NCBI RefSeq assembly: GCF_003712105.1 | Contig: NZ_RHLG01000002.1 | Location: forward strand, 372,001-436,000 | Reading direction: 5' to 3' | Length of the DNA stretch: 64,000 nt | Source: Winogradskyella sp. | GTDB lineage: Bacteria; Bacteroidota; Bacteroidia; Flavobacteriales; Flavobacteriaceae | In this document: in pieces, positions 17,344 to 25,060 of the stretch | How positions within the stretch are numbered: position 1 is the stretch's first letter | How the letters are laid out: every line of letters starts with the position of its first letter | Translations under genes and position numbers: made by a program | The notes under the pieces: model-generated | Seen by the model: only the letters and a program-made list of their open reading frames with translations | Database searches by the model: none | Told to the model about the DNA's origin: nothing

Positions 17344-18273
17344 ATGAAAACAATACATATACTTAAATCAATACTTGTTTTATTAATCGTCTCTAATGTT
17401 TCATTTTCACAGGAACAGCAAGAAATTTTAATTGTAGGTGATATGCATCAATTACCTGGAATTGTAAAGCGTGCTTATAAACCTATGGTAAAAAAAATAA
17501 TGAAGTATAACCCAGAGCTAATAATGGCAGAATATTCTAAGACTGGTGATACAGCAGCCATGGGTGAGTGGAATTCAAAATTTAAGGACGCGTATATTAA
17601 AAAGAGTCAAAATTACACATATGATGAAAATGAAATCTCAAGCTTATTAAACACATCCAATACTAAGCTTGATAGTCTTCAATATAGAAAATTGCAGGCT
17701 TACTATTTGAGTATTGGTGATCAAGGTAATCATAGAATGTACGGTTATTTTGCTCGTCATGGTGCCACTAAAAAGTTTAAACCATATGGGAACCAAAATC
17801 CAGACTTAACGTTTCAGCTAATGCGCCAACTAAATTTAAAATCTGTTTATGGTGTAGATAGTCATGAAGGATATAATGGTTATTGGCCAGCTTGGCAACG
17901 TGCATTGAAACAAGGAACTGAAGAAGGAAAAAAAACCTTTAAAAAGACCATGCGTAAAGATACATGGGGAACAGCATTTGCAGGCGCGTCTTGGTCTTTG
18001 GGTAGATATACCAATAAGCCTTCTACACTTGATGCGTATTACCGAGTTAACTCATTAAGATTTAAAGGCTTCAGTGGAGAAGATTATGACTTACAACAAA
18101 AAAAGTGGGATGACAGAAATGTAAATATGGCTAAAAATATACTAGAAGTACTAAGCAAAAATGATGTACAACGTAGTGTGCTTATAGTTGGTGCTGGCCA
18201 TGCAAAAGCAGTAAGCCAAGAGTTAAAAAAACTAGACGCTAATTTAAAAGTGGTAATGTATAATGATTTGTAG
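17344..18273 (+). CDS. Exported TraB/DUF5694-like protein, second of a pair
   Basis: The start at MKTIHILKSILVLL (17344) gives a 309-residue protein with a cleavable signal ending FSQ; an ATG five codons upstream is also in frame. The motif order echoes the preceding gene: ILIVGDMHQLPG, NPELIMAEYS, DRNVNMAKNI and VLIVGAGHAKAV. The neighbour is a lipoprotein and this one should be soluble in the periplasm or exported. The tandem arrangement with related motifs suggests old duplication and joint action on an unknown substrate. Confidence 0.7.
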   Translation: MKTIHILKSILVLLIVSNVSFSQEQQEILIVGDMHQLPGIVKRAYKPMVKKIMKYNPELIMAEYSKTGDTAAMGEWNSKFKDAYIKKSQNYTYDENEISSLLNTSNTKLDSLQYRKLQAYYLSIGDQGNHRMYGYFARHGATKKFKPYGNQNPDLTFQLMRQLNLKSVYGVDSHEGYNGYWPAWQRALKQGTEEGKKTFKKTMRKDTWGTAFAGASWSLGRYTNKPSTLDAYYRVNSLRFKGFSGEDYDLQQKKWDDRNVNMAKNILEVLSKNDVQRSVLIVGAGHAKAVSQELKKLDANLKVVMYNDL

Positions 18274-18277
18274 AAAA

Positions 18278-19855
18278 TTAATCCTCCAAAATAGTACTTT
18301 GATATGCACCTGCATCCGGAGATGCTGTTCTAGATTCGTTTAATAAATCGAATGGTACTTGTGTTGCAAATAGCAAACTGCCAATACCATTTGCACCAGA
18401 GTCCTCACCAATACGCATTAAGTTTTCAAAAGGTGCTTCAAAATCCGGATCTTCATTAAAGATGTTGTTTTCGTAGAAGGTAACATCTGTGAAATCATAG
18501 TTTGGAGTGCCTTCTAGGTTATTATTGTCAAAACGAAGCAGGCAGTTAGAGAATTTAAAATTAAAATCATCACCCAGTTGATCCAGTATAAATTCTGGAT
18601 TATCATTTCCATAGATGATGCAATTATTAAAGTTGGCTTCAGCTAAAGGATTTGTACCAATCGTATTTTCATCAATTTGAGCAAAATCATTTAATAATAC
18701 TGCGGGGAATTGTCTAAAGCTATTGTTCCAGTAGTTAGCAATTGTACAATGTGTAAAATTGTATTTTCCTCCAACAGTTCCTCCAAAAGAAGATTGTCCA
18801 GAGTTATTAATGACTACATTTTCAGCAGTAATTGAAGTCGCTCTTCCTAAAATTCCAAATGAACTTGTATTATAGATTTGCGAGTTGGTAATTGTTAATT
18901 TATCTGTCGGTAAATCGTCATCCCCTTCTGCTAATATCCCTATAGTAGCATTTTTTATAGTTGCGTGATTAATGGTGTTATTGACACTACCGTTAAATAA
19001 ATAAATTGTGCCCCATTGTCCAGGAACATCCGAGAAAATGGGTTCTAATCTATCACCTTCAAAAATGACTTCATTTTCTAAAAGTTCTGGGTCACTACTC
19101 GTGCTACCATTAACATTAAGCGTAGCATTATTAGTTATCAAAATCCCAGAATCTGCATGAAAATGAACTCGCGCACCTGCCTCAACAGTTAAAGTTTCAC
19201 CTTCATCTACAGCAGCATAACCGTATATGACATAGGGTCTTTCATTGGTAAAGGTAAGTTCTGAAGTTGTTAAAAATCGTCCGGGTAAGGCCGTTTCATC
19301 AACAATGCCATCACCATCGACATCAAAATTTAAATTTTCGAACATGGTACTATTACCTTGAAAATCCGGGTATATAAACACCGCATCTCGGACTAAGGTC
19401 ACTAAATCCACATCTTGCTGATTGCTTCCGCCATCAAATAAAATACGATCAGTATATAAAAATTCAGTATCAGATGTTGGCAGTGTGCTAATATCAATTG
19501 TAGTTTCTATAAAGATGAATAAACTATCGTTAGCCAATAATTCAACATTTTCGAAAATTTTTCCTTCTTCAGGTGTACCTTCGTTTCCTGTGCTACCATC
19601 AACATTTAATCTATAAAATGAGCCTATTCCACGCTCTAACTGAATTGTTGGGATTACAATATCATCATCACTTCTGTTATACACTTTTAGGTTGTAGGTA
19701 CTAGAGCCAATGTTATTAAAAACAGTATCCAAGTAAACCGTGTCTCTTGCAAATTCTAGATTTCCTGTACTTGGAGAAAATTCAAAATCGTTACGACAAG
19801 AACTCCAAAACATTAAAACTCCAAAACAAATAAAGAAGTATAGTAATCGCTTCAT
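18278..19855 (-). CDS. Right-handed beta-helix lipoprotein
   Basis: The 525-residue protein has a lipoprotein signal (FWSSCRN, Cys near residue 20). An Ig-like N-terminal part (LEFARDTVYLDTVFNNIGSSTYNLKVYNRS) precedes a DVDGDGIVDE calcium-loop-like stretch. The central region, about residues 205-440, has parallel beta-helix periodicity (ATLNVNG, GSVNNTINHATIKNATIGILAEG, LTITNSQIYNTSSFGILG, NVVINNSG). The C-terminus resembles the usual end of such flavobacterial surface proteins (SPDAGAYQ). It is probably on the cell surface, binding carbohydrate or other polymer, but no catalytic motif was seen. Confidence 0.78.
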   Translation of the reverse strand: MKRLLYFFICFGVLMFWSSCRNDFEFSPSTGNLEFARDTVYLDTVFNNIGSSTYNLKVYNRSDDDIVIPTIQLERGIGSFYRLNVDGSTGNEGTPEEGKIFENVELLANDSLFIFIETTIDISTLPTSDTEFLYTDRILFDGGSNQQDVDLVTLVRDAVFIYPDFQGNSTMFENLNFDVDGDGIVDETALPGRFLTTSELTFTNERPYVIYGYAAVDEGETLTVEAGARVHFHADSGILITNNATLNVNGSTSSDPELLENEVIFEGDRLEPIFSDVPGQWGTIYLFNGSVNNTINHATIKNATIGILAEGDDDLPTDKLTITNSQIYNTSSFGILGRATSITAENVVINNSGQSSFGGTVGGKYNFTHCTIANYWNNSFRQFPAVLLNDFAQIDENTIGTNPLAEANFNNCIIYGNDNPEFILDQLGDDFNFKFSNCLLRFDNNNLEGTPNYDFTDVTFYENNIFNEDPDFEAPFENLMRIGEDSGANGIGSLLFATQVPFDLLNESRTASPDAGAYQSTILED

Positions 19856-19930
19856 ATAGTCGAAAAATTATTTCAGGCTAAAAATATAACTTTTCAATTG
19901 ATGTTTTAGTATAGAGTAGAAAAAGAATAG

Positions 19931-20692
19931 CTAATTCTTTTTTGTGTCCTTGGCCTGTTCTTCGGCCATTTCTACAATCACCATAAACTCGCTGGCGTAT
20001 AATGTAAAATCATCAAGCAATATTAGTCTTGTGTTGTAGTTGAGTTTGCTTTCAAGAATATTTTTTGTTTCGCAAAACTCATAGTAAAGTGAATGGTATT
20101 GTTCAGGTACCTTCAGTTCATTGGTTAAAAGTGCTTGGGTAAAAAACGGATTTGTTTCAAATAAGCGCTTTAACTGATCGTACTTTAAAGTATTTGGGAT
20201 GTCTTGAGTCTTCTTTTTAAATAGCTTCCCAATCATTTTAGCTATTCTAATAAAATCCACACCGTATTTTGATGCACCATTAGCAGTAACACCACGTAGT
20301 TCTTTATCTTTTGTGATAATGTCGTTAAGACTTTGATTGTATTTATCTTTTGCAAAAACTACAGGTTTTGGTTTGCTAGCTATATTAACTTCTTCTAATT
20401 CATTAATTATTTTCTGAAGTTCAAAGACATAAGTGCCTTCAAAATAATCTTCTTTTACAATAACAAATATAGGTTTATAAAAAACAGATTGAAATGATAA
20501 TGTATCTCTAGGATTTGCTTTAATTGTAAATTCACCTTGCTCATTAGTTACTGTTAGCACTTTTTGAGTAATATTTAGAACTTTTACACCTTTTACACGC
20601 TCTTCAGAATCGTAAACAATTGCATTTATCGCTTGGGCATTAGTAATTGAATATGAAACTGTAAATAAAACAAAAAGTAGTTTTCGTAGCAT
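19931..20692 (-). CDS. Exported CarboxypepD_reg-like domain protein
   Basis: The 253-residue protein has a signal peptide (to ITNAQ), then the Ig-like regulatory domain at about residues 22-95 (INAIVYDSEERVKGVKVLNITQK, TNEQGEFTIKA, LSFQSVFYKPI), and a helical C-terminal half (GVDFIRIAKMIGKLFKKK). It shares architecture with the gene at 7027-7836; direct sequence identity outside the domain is low. A palindrome of the CTCGATTATCGAG type lies 82 bases upstream. Function unknown. Confidence 0.78.
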   Translation of the reverse strand: MLRKLLFVLFTVSYSITNAQAINAIVYDSEERVKGVKVLNITQKVLTVTNEQGEFTIKANPRDTLSFQSVFYKPIFVIVKEDYFEGTYVFELQKIINELEEVNIASKPKPVVFAKDKYNQSLNDIITKDKELRGVTANGASKYGVDFIRIAKMIGKLFKKKTQDIPNTLKYDQLKRLFETNPFFTQALLTNELKVPEQYHSLYYEFCETKNILESKLNYNTRLILLDDFTLYASEFMVIVEMAEEQAKDTKKN

Positions 20693-20774
20693 TTAGATGG
20701 CGTGTTTAAAATTAGAAATCTCTTACAATAACGAGGATATTTGTAAGTCTAAAAACTATTTTTAAAAATTTTAA

Positions 20775-20787
20775 CTCGATTATCGAG
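20775..20787 (-). promoter_or_regulatory. Palindrome CTCGATTATCGAG, site 2
   Basis: This is a perfect 6-base inverted repeat around a single central base in the 163-base gap upstream of the CarboxypepD_reg-like gene. In gene direction it reads TCTCGATAATCGAGTTAAAA, sharing the TCTCGA core and the T-x-AAA 3' flank with sites 1 and 3. Confidence 0.45.
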
Positions 20788-20855
20788 ACTTGTACATTTC
20801 TGTTGGCTTTTTAGAATTTCAGGGCTTATTTGAACTAACAGATTTTTGAAGTATA

Positions 20856-21245
20856 CTAGTCAAAAAGGGTTGCAATGCCTTCGGTAATTCGAGTTGGACG
20901 ATGCGTCTTTGCATCTATAAGACACCATTTTGTTTCTGAACTAATTATGAGTTTATTGGTTTTTTGATGATACATCTCAACTTTTCTAACAGATGAAACA
21001 CCTTCGGAAGACACTACAAAAGTTTTAATTAATATGGTATCACCCAGAAAAGCTTGACCTTTATAGTCTATAGTATGCTTTATCAATACCCAATAGAAAT
21101 TATTTAGAATAGACGTTGAAGCACTTTTAAGCCAGTGTTCTTCAGCAATATCTTGAACCCATTGTACGTAGCGTACATTATTAACATGATTGAGTTGATC
21201 AAGGTCAGAATCTGATACGACTATTTCTTTTTGAAAGATTTGCAA
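20856..21245 (-). CDS. Hotdog-fold acyl-CoA thioesterase (4HBT family)
   Basis: The 129-residue protein begins with the 4HBT/YbgC-like motif SDSDLDQLNHVNNVRYVQWVQD, carrying the catalytic-type Asp and the HVNN helix start. The strand pattern TIDYKGQAFLGDTILIKTFV follows. Such enzymes hydrolyse acyl-CoA thioesters in the cytoplasm. It lies four bases downstream of the glutaminyl-cyclase gene on the same strand, probably one transcript. The chain-length specificity cannot be predicted. Confidence 0.88.
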   Translation of the reverse strand: MQIFQKEIVVSDSDLDQLNHVNNVRYVQWVQDIAEEHWLKSASTSILNNFYWVLIKHTIDYKGQAFLGDTILIKTFVVSSEGVSSVRKVEMYHQKTNKLIISSETKWCLIDAKTHRPTRITEGIATLFD

Positions 21246-21248
21246 GAC

Positions 21249-22274
21249 TTACTTCTTAGCTATTGTAATCTCAAAAAGTTTATCCCAACGTTTCCCAGTC
21301 ACAAAAATAGTTTCGGTTTCAGGATTATAAGCAATACCATTGAGTACATTATCATCTTTGGTAAAGCTAGGAATTTGCTTGGTAAGCTCAGTTAGGTCAA
21401 TAATACCTTCAATAGAACCATTTTTAGGGTTTACAATAATGATAAAGTTTGTCGTATAAAGATTAGCATAAATCTTACCATTAATCCACTCAAGCTCGTT
21501 CAAACGACCAACTTTGGCTTTTTGAGTATACGCTTCTATTTTATCATCTTCTGTATAAGTAGATGTGTTTAGTGTCCAAATTCGCTCCGTGCCATCAGAT
21601 TTATATAAAGATGTACCATCATTACACAAGCCCCAACCTTCAGCACTTTGGTTGTATCTAAAGATGCCTAGCTTTTCAAATGTGTTTAGGTCGTATATAA
21701 TACCTGTATCTGCTTTCCATGTTAATTGATAAATTTTGCCATCTAAAATGGTTAATCCTTCAGCAAAATAACCACCGTTAAGGTCAAGGTTTTTTAGAAC
21801 TTCACCAGTTTTGTAATCTACTTTTCGAAGTTTAGACTCGCCAAATTGCCCAGTACTCTCGTATAACACACCATCATGAAACTCTAAACCTTGTGTATAA
21901 GATGTATTGTCATGCGGATAGGTGTTTATAATTTCGAATGTGTATAAGTCAGGTTGTTTATTATCTAATACTTTAAGATTACTTTCGGCTATAATGGTAT
22001 CATTACCTGAAATAACTCTTGCCACTAAATCTTGTTTGCCAAGTTTTACTCCATCAAGGCTTAAATTTTCGGTTACCTTTTTTCCTTCTAATACATATTC
22101 AATAGCATTAATTGAGACACCGTCAGGATTTTTTAATGAAAGCTTCACAGTTTGTCCAAGCTTAGCGGTATTATTTTTTGCTGAAGTCTTAACGGTTAAA
22201 ACTGGTTTTTCACTACTACAAGCTAACACCAAACCTCCTAAAATTATGACAATGAAATATTTAAATCTTAACAT
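21249..22274 (-). CDS. Glutaminyl-peptide cyclotransferase-like lipoprotein
   Basis: The start is placed at MLRFKYFIVIILGGLVLACSS (22274); MRY at 22283 is possible. The frame is open to 22418, but those 48 extra residues are antisense to the SRP RNA and are not believable. The mature lipoprotein (Cys near residue 18) has an Ig-like N-terminal part, then a five-bladed propeller of the plant/bacterial glutamine cyclotransferase family: PHDNTSYTQGLEFHDG, ESTGQFGESKL, SAEGWGLCNDG, KVGRLNELEWINGKIYANLY and DNVLNGIAYNPETETIFVTGKRWDKLFEI. It forms N-terminal pyroglutamate on exported peptides. Confidence 0.88.
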   Translation of the reverse strand: MLRFKYFIVIILGGLVLACSSEKPVLTVKTSAKNNTAKLGQTVKLSLKNPDGVSINAIEYVLEGKKVTENLSLDGVKLGKQDLVARVISGNDTIIAESNLKVLDNKQPDLYTFEIINTYPHDNTSYTQGLEFHDGVLYESTGQFGESKLRKVDYKTGEVLKNLDLNGGYFAEGLTILDGKIYQLTWKADTGIIYDLNTFEKLGIFRYNQSAEGWGLCNDGTSLYKSDGTERIWTLNTSTYTEDDKIEAYTQKAKVGRLNELEWINGKIYANLYTTNFIIIVNPKNGSIEGIIDLTELTKQIPSFTKDDNVLNGIAYNPETETIFVTGKRWDKLFEITIAKK

Positions 22275-22328
22275 ATAACGCATTGAATTTTTGGCAAGAT
22301 ATCTATAAAAAATAGGATTAAAAAAATA

Positions 22329-22358
22329 TTGTGAAAGTATTAAAAGGTTGTATCTTTG
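22329..22358 (+). promoter_or_regulatory. Promoter of the SRP RNA gene
   Basis: TTG at 22329-22331, a 19-base spacer and TATCTTTG at 22351-22358 match the Bacteroidota promoter consensus exactly. The RNA stem begins at 22364, where transcription would be expected to start. Confidence 0.75.
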
Positions 22359-22363
22359 CAGCC

Positions 22364-22464
22364 GGCAAGTCCTACACAACCAGCTCCTGCTCAATCCTCC
22401 AGGTCGGGAACGAAGCAAAGGTACGCGGTCGTAGCGGTGTGATGTAGGTAGCTTGCCTTTTTTT
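22364..22464 (+). ncRNA. ffs: Small signal recognition particle RNA (4.5S type)
   Basis: About 100 bases fold into one long hairpin: 5' GGCAAGTCCTACA pairs with 3' TGTAGGTAGCTTGCC. The tip has the conserved SRP domain IV sequence with CCAGGTCGGGAACGAAGCA and the opposing AGGTACGC side. Seven T residues (22458-22464) directly follow the stem as terminator. It is the RNA partner of Ffh in co-translational targeting of membrane proteins. The opposite strand carries only a spurious extension of the glutaminyl-cyclase frame. Confidence 0.95.
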
Positions 22465-22517
22465 GTACCATAAAATGAATGTTTGTACTTTTAACTTTCA
22501 ACTTCTAACTCAAAAGT

Positions 22518-23318
22518 ATGTCTAAAGTTGTTTTAATTACTGGCGGTTCTTCTGGAATAGGTAAGTCGATAGGCGAATATTTACAGACCAAAAATTTTGT
22601 GGTTTATGGTACGAGTAGAAACCCTGATAGATATCCTGGCACTTCATTTCCATTAATAGCTTTAGATGTTACTAAAAATGATACTATTAATGCTTGTATC
22701 GATGAGGTTTTAAAGCTCGAAGGTAAAATAGATGTTTTGGTTAATAATGCGGGCGCTGGTATTACTGGCCCAATGGAAGAAATTCCTGAAACTGAAATGA
22801 AACGAAATTTCGAAACCAACTTTTTTGGACCTATTAATGTTATAAAAGCGGTTTTGCCTAGTATGAGAACTCAGAACAGTGGTCTTATCATTAATATTAC
22901 CTCAATAGCTGGTTATATGGGTTTACCGTTTAGAGGCATTTATAGTACAAGTAAAGGTGCGCTTGAATTAGCTACAGAAGCTTTTCGTATGGAGCTTAAA
23001 GCGTTTAATGTAAATATGTGTAATCTGGCACCTGGTGATTTTGCAACAAATATTGCAGCTGGTCGCTATCATGCACCAGCTACAGAAGATTCTCCTTATA
23101 AAGATTATGCTAGAGTTTTAAAAGATATTGACGATGATGTCGATAGTAGTAGTTCTCCAATATTGGTTGCACAAAAGGTGTATAAAATAATTGAAACCAA
23201 AAACCCAAAAATACACTATAAGGTTGGAGCTTTTATGCAGAAATTTTCTATTGTACTTAAACGTGTTCTACCAGATAAAGTTTATGAGAAACTTTTAATG
23301 AATCACTATAAACTATAA
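22518..23318 (+). CDS. SDR-family oxidoreductase
   Basis: This is a 266-residue classical short-chain dehydrogenase. The cofactor-binding TGGSSGIG is at residues 7-14, followed by the NNAGAG motif and the catalytic Ser and Tyr-x-x-x-Lys in NITSIAGYMG and YSTSKGALE. The sequence after the first strand (GTSRNPDR) favours NADP(H). It resembles the many flavobacterial SDRs without assigned substrate. It stands alone behind the SRP RNA. Confidence 0.92.
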   Translation: MSKVVLITGGSSGIGKSIGEYLQTKNFVVYGTSRNPDRYPGTSFPLIALDVTKNDTINACIDEVLKLEGKIDVLVNNAGAGITGPMEEIPETEMKRNFETNFFGPINVIKAVLPSMRTQNSGLIINITSIAGYMGLPFRGIYSTSKGALELATEAFRMELKAFNVNMCNLAPGDFATNIAAGRYHAPATEDSPYKDYARVLKDIDDDVDSSSSPILVAQKVYKIIETKNPKIHYKVGAFMQKFSIVLKRVLPDKVYEKLLMNHYKL

Positions 23319-23368
23319 TTAGTTTTTTTGGTACGTTTTTTGTGATTGATAATTAAAAAAATATTAAT

Positions 23369-23381
23369 CTCGATTATCGAG
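23369..23381 (+). promoter_or_regulatory. Palindrome CTCGATTATCGAG, site 3
   Basis: This is a perfect inverted repeat (six bases each side of one T) ending 14 bases before the ATG of the lipoprotein at 23396. With flanks it reads TTAATCTCGATTATCGAGT, almost the same as site 1 over about 20 bases. Confidence 0.5.
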
Positions 23382-23395
23382 TAAAATCATCGATC

Positions 23396-23803
23396 ATGAA
23401 GTCAAAAACTACGCTCTTTTTCTTACTTACTTTTTTTACGCTTTCGTCTTGTGATGAAGCATTAGAATGTGTATTTGGTGTTAATCCAGAAATTAATGAA
23501 TCTGTAATTTCTAGCGGGTTTTTAGATGAACCTTATCAACAGCGTATCACAGCAGAAGTAGATAATGATGCCAATGATAATTCTTATGATTATTTCTTTG
23601 AAGTATTTGGGGATTTACCAGCAGGTATTGAAGTTTTATTCTTCCCAAGAGAAATTAGACTTATTGGTCGTCCTGAGGAAGCAGGTTCTTTCGATTTTAC
23701 AGTATATTTATCTGTTGAAAGCTTTCAGGATGGCTTTTTCGATGCAAGTCCTACGTGCGATGATGTAGTCAGCAAAGACTTTACATTATTTGTAAACGAA
23801 TAA
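23396..23803 (+). CDS. Small lipoprotein with Ig-like fold, function unknown
   Basis: The 135-residue protein has a lipoprotein signal (LSSCDEA, Cys near residue 19). The remainder resembles a single putative-Ig/cadherin-like module: FLDEPYQQRITAEVD, FEVFGDLPAGIEVLFFPREIRLIGRPEEAGSFDFTVYLSVE. The phrase LPAGIE ... GRPEEAGSFDFTV is typical of such domains. It lies directly behind palindrome site 3. No enzymatic motif. Confidence 0.72.
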   Translation: MKSKTTLFFLLTFFTLSSCDEALECVFGVNPEINESVISSGFLDEPYQQRITAEVDNDANDNSYDYFFEVFGDLPAGIEVLFFPREIRLIGRPEEAGSFDFTVYLSVESFQDGFFDASPTCDDVVSKDFTLFVNE

Positions 23804-23867
23804 ATCCAGATTTATAGTACTGTAATTTTATCTTTAATATAGCGTTTTTGGAATATAATTCCTCCTA

Positions 23868-24248
23868 ATGCAGAAAAGGTCATGTATTTTATTAATAGTC
23901 GTAAGTGTAATGCTTTATGCCTGTCCTTTGATGACACCAGCACCTCATTATCATACTTACAGTCCAATTAATAATTCAGAAATAAATGAGGTTGAGGTAT
24001 TCTGTACACCAAGAGTTAAGGTCTATCATATGTTTTATCATAAAGATTCGAAAATAGAAGTATGCTCAAAAGTTTTTGAAGACCAAAGTTGTACTACGAT
24101 AGAGAAAGACACTTTTTTTGATAAAGTAAAATACACCAAGACTATCAGAATTAACGATGGTCGTTTTCATAGACTATTTGTTAATGATACACTATCAATC
24201 AGGATAAACGATTCAAGTAAAATACATCTGTTTATTCCTGTTGACTAA
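23868..24248 (+). CDS. Small exported or lipid-anchored protein, unknown
   Basis: The 126-residue product begins MQKRSCILLIVVSVMLYACPL, a lipoprotein-type signal with the candidate lipid Cys at position 19 or so. The rest (FCTPRVKVYHMFYHKD ... TIRINDGRFHRLFVNDTLSIRINDSSKIHLFIPVD) shows alternating beta character and no recognised domain. The coding strand is open and bounded by genes on the same strand. I do not recognise it. Confidence 0.6.
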   Translation: MQKRSCILLIVVSVMLYACPLMTPAPHYHTYSPINNSEINEVEVFCTPRVKVYHMFYHKDSKIEVCSKVFEDQSCTTIEKDTFFDKVKYTKTIRINDGRFHRLFVNDTLSIRINDSSKIHLFIPVD

Positions 24249-24344
24249 AAGTTAATTTCTTTTTATTTTTTTTAATAATCAAAGTATGCAATTGTTGTAA
24301 ATTCGTGGCATCTTTAACATAACAATTCAAAACTAAAACCGTAC

Positions 24345-24998
24345 ATGAAATTTTTTATTGATACTGCCAATTTAGAACAGATAAAAGAGGCTCAAGACAT
24401 GGGTATTTTAGATGGTGTAACAACAAATCCATCTTTAATGGCTAAAGAAGGTATTACTGGGCATGATAATATTATGAAACATTATGTAGACATCTGCAAT
24501 ATTGTTGATGGAGATGTTTCTGCCGAGGTTATTTCAACAGATTTTGATGGTATGGTCAGAGAAGGTGAGGCTTTGGCCGAATTACATGAGCAGATTGTAA
24601 TTAAACTACCTATGATTAAAGATGGTGTTAAAGCTTGTAAATATTTTTCAGATAGAGGTATTAAAACTAATGTGACATTAGTATTTTCTCCTGGACAAGC
24701 ACTTTTAGCTGCTAAGGCTGGTGCCACATATGTATCTCCTTTTATTGGGCGATTAGATGACATTTCTACTGATGGTTTAAACCTCATATCAGAGATTCGT
24801 CATATCTATGATAACTACGGATTTGATACTCAAATATTAGCAGCTTCTGTAAGACATACGATGCATGTAATAGATTGTGCAAAAATAGGAGCTGATGTGA
24901 TGACCGGACCTTTAAAATCTATTGTTGGGTTGTTAAATCATCCTTTAACAGATATAGGTTTAGAAAAGTTCTTGGCTGATTATAAAAAAGGAAATTAA
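24345..24998 (+). CDS. fsa: Transaldolase / fructose-6-phosphate aldolase family enzyme
   Basis: The 217-residue protein is a short transaldolase-type TIM barrel: [30 protein letters not shown], the Schiff-base Lys region [17 protein letters not shown], and [10 protein letters not shown]. Length fits the FSA/TalC subfamily (about 215-220 residues) rather than TalA/B. Many Bacteroidota use this short protein as their transaldolase in the pentose phosphate pathway, so either activity is possible. Terminated by the hairpin at 25026-25060. Confidence 0.9.
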   Translation: MKFFIDTANLEQIKEAQDMGILDGVTTNPSLMAKEGITGHDNIMKHYVDICNIVDGDVSAEVISTDFDGMVREGEALAELHEQIVIKLPMIKDGVKACKYFSDRGIKTNVTLVFSPGQALLAAKAGATYVSPFIGRLDDISTDGLNLISEIRHIYDNYGFDTQILAASVRHTMHVIDCAKIGADVMTGPLKSIVGLLNHPLTDIGLEKFLADYKKGN

Positions 24999-25025
24999 AA
25001 CGAAGAAGATAAATTATTCAATTTT

Positions 25026-25060
25026 AAGGAGCTTCTAATTTAACACGAGCTCCTTTTTTT
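25026..25060 (+). terminator. Intrinsic terminator behind the transaldolase-family gene
   Basis: Stem AAGGAGCT (25026-25033) with AGCTCCTT (25048-25055) and a T-run to 25060. The right arm and T-run lie inside the last codons of the convergent gene at 25035-26483. Confidence 0.7.

Noticed and set aside
22275..22418. N-terminal extension of the glutaminyl-cyclase frame (48 residues)
   Set aside because: It is antisense to the SRP RNA and lacks signal-peptide character; the lipoprotein start at 22274 is much better.
24482..24787. Minus-strand ORF of 101 residues in the transaldolase gene
   Set aside because: Antisense to a fully conserved enzyme.
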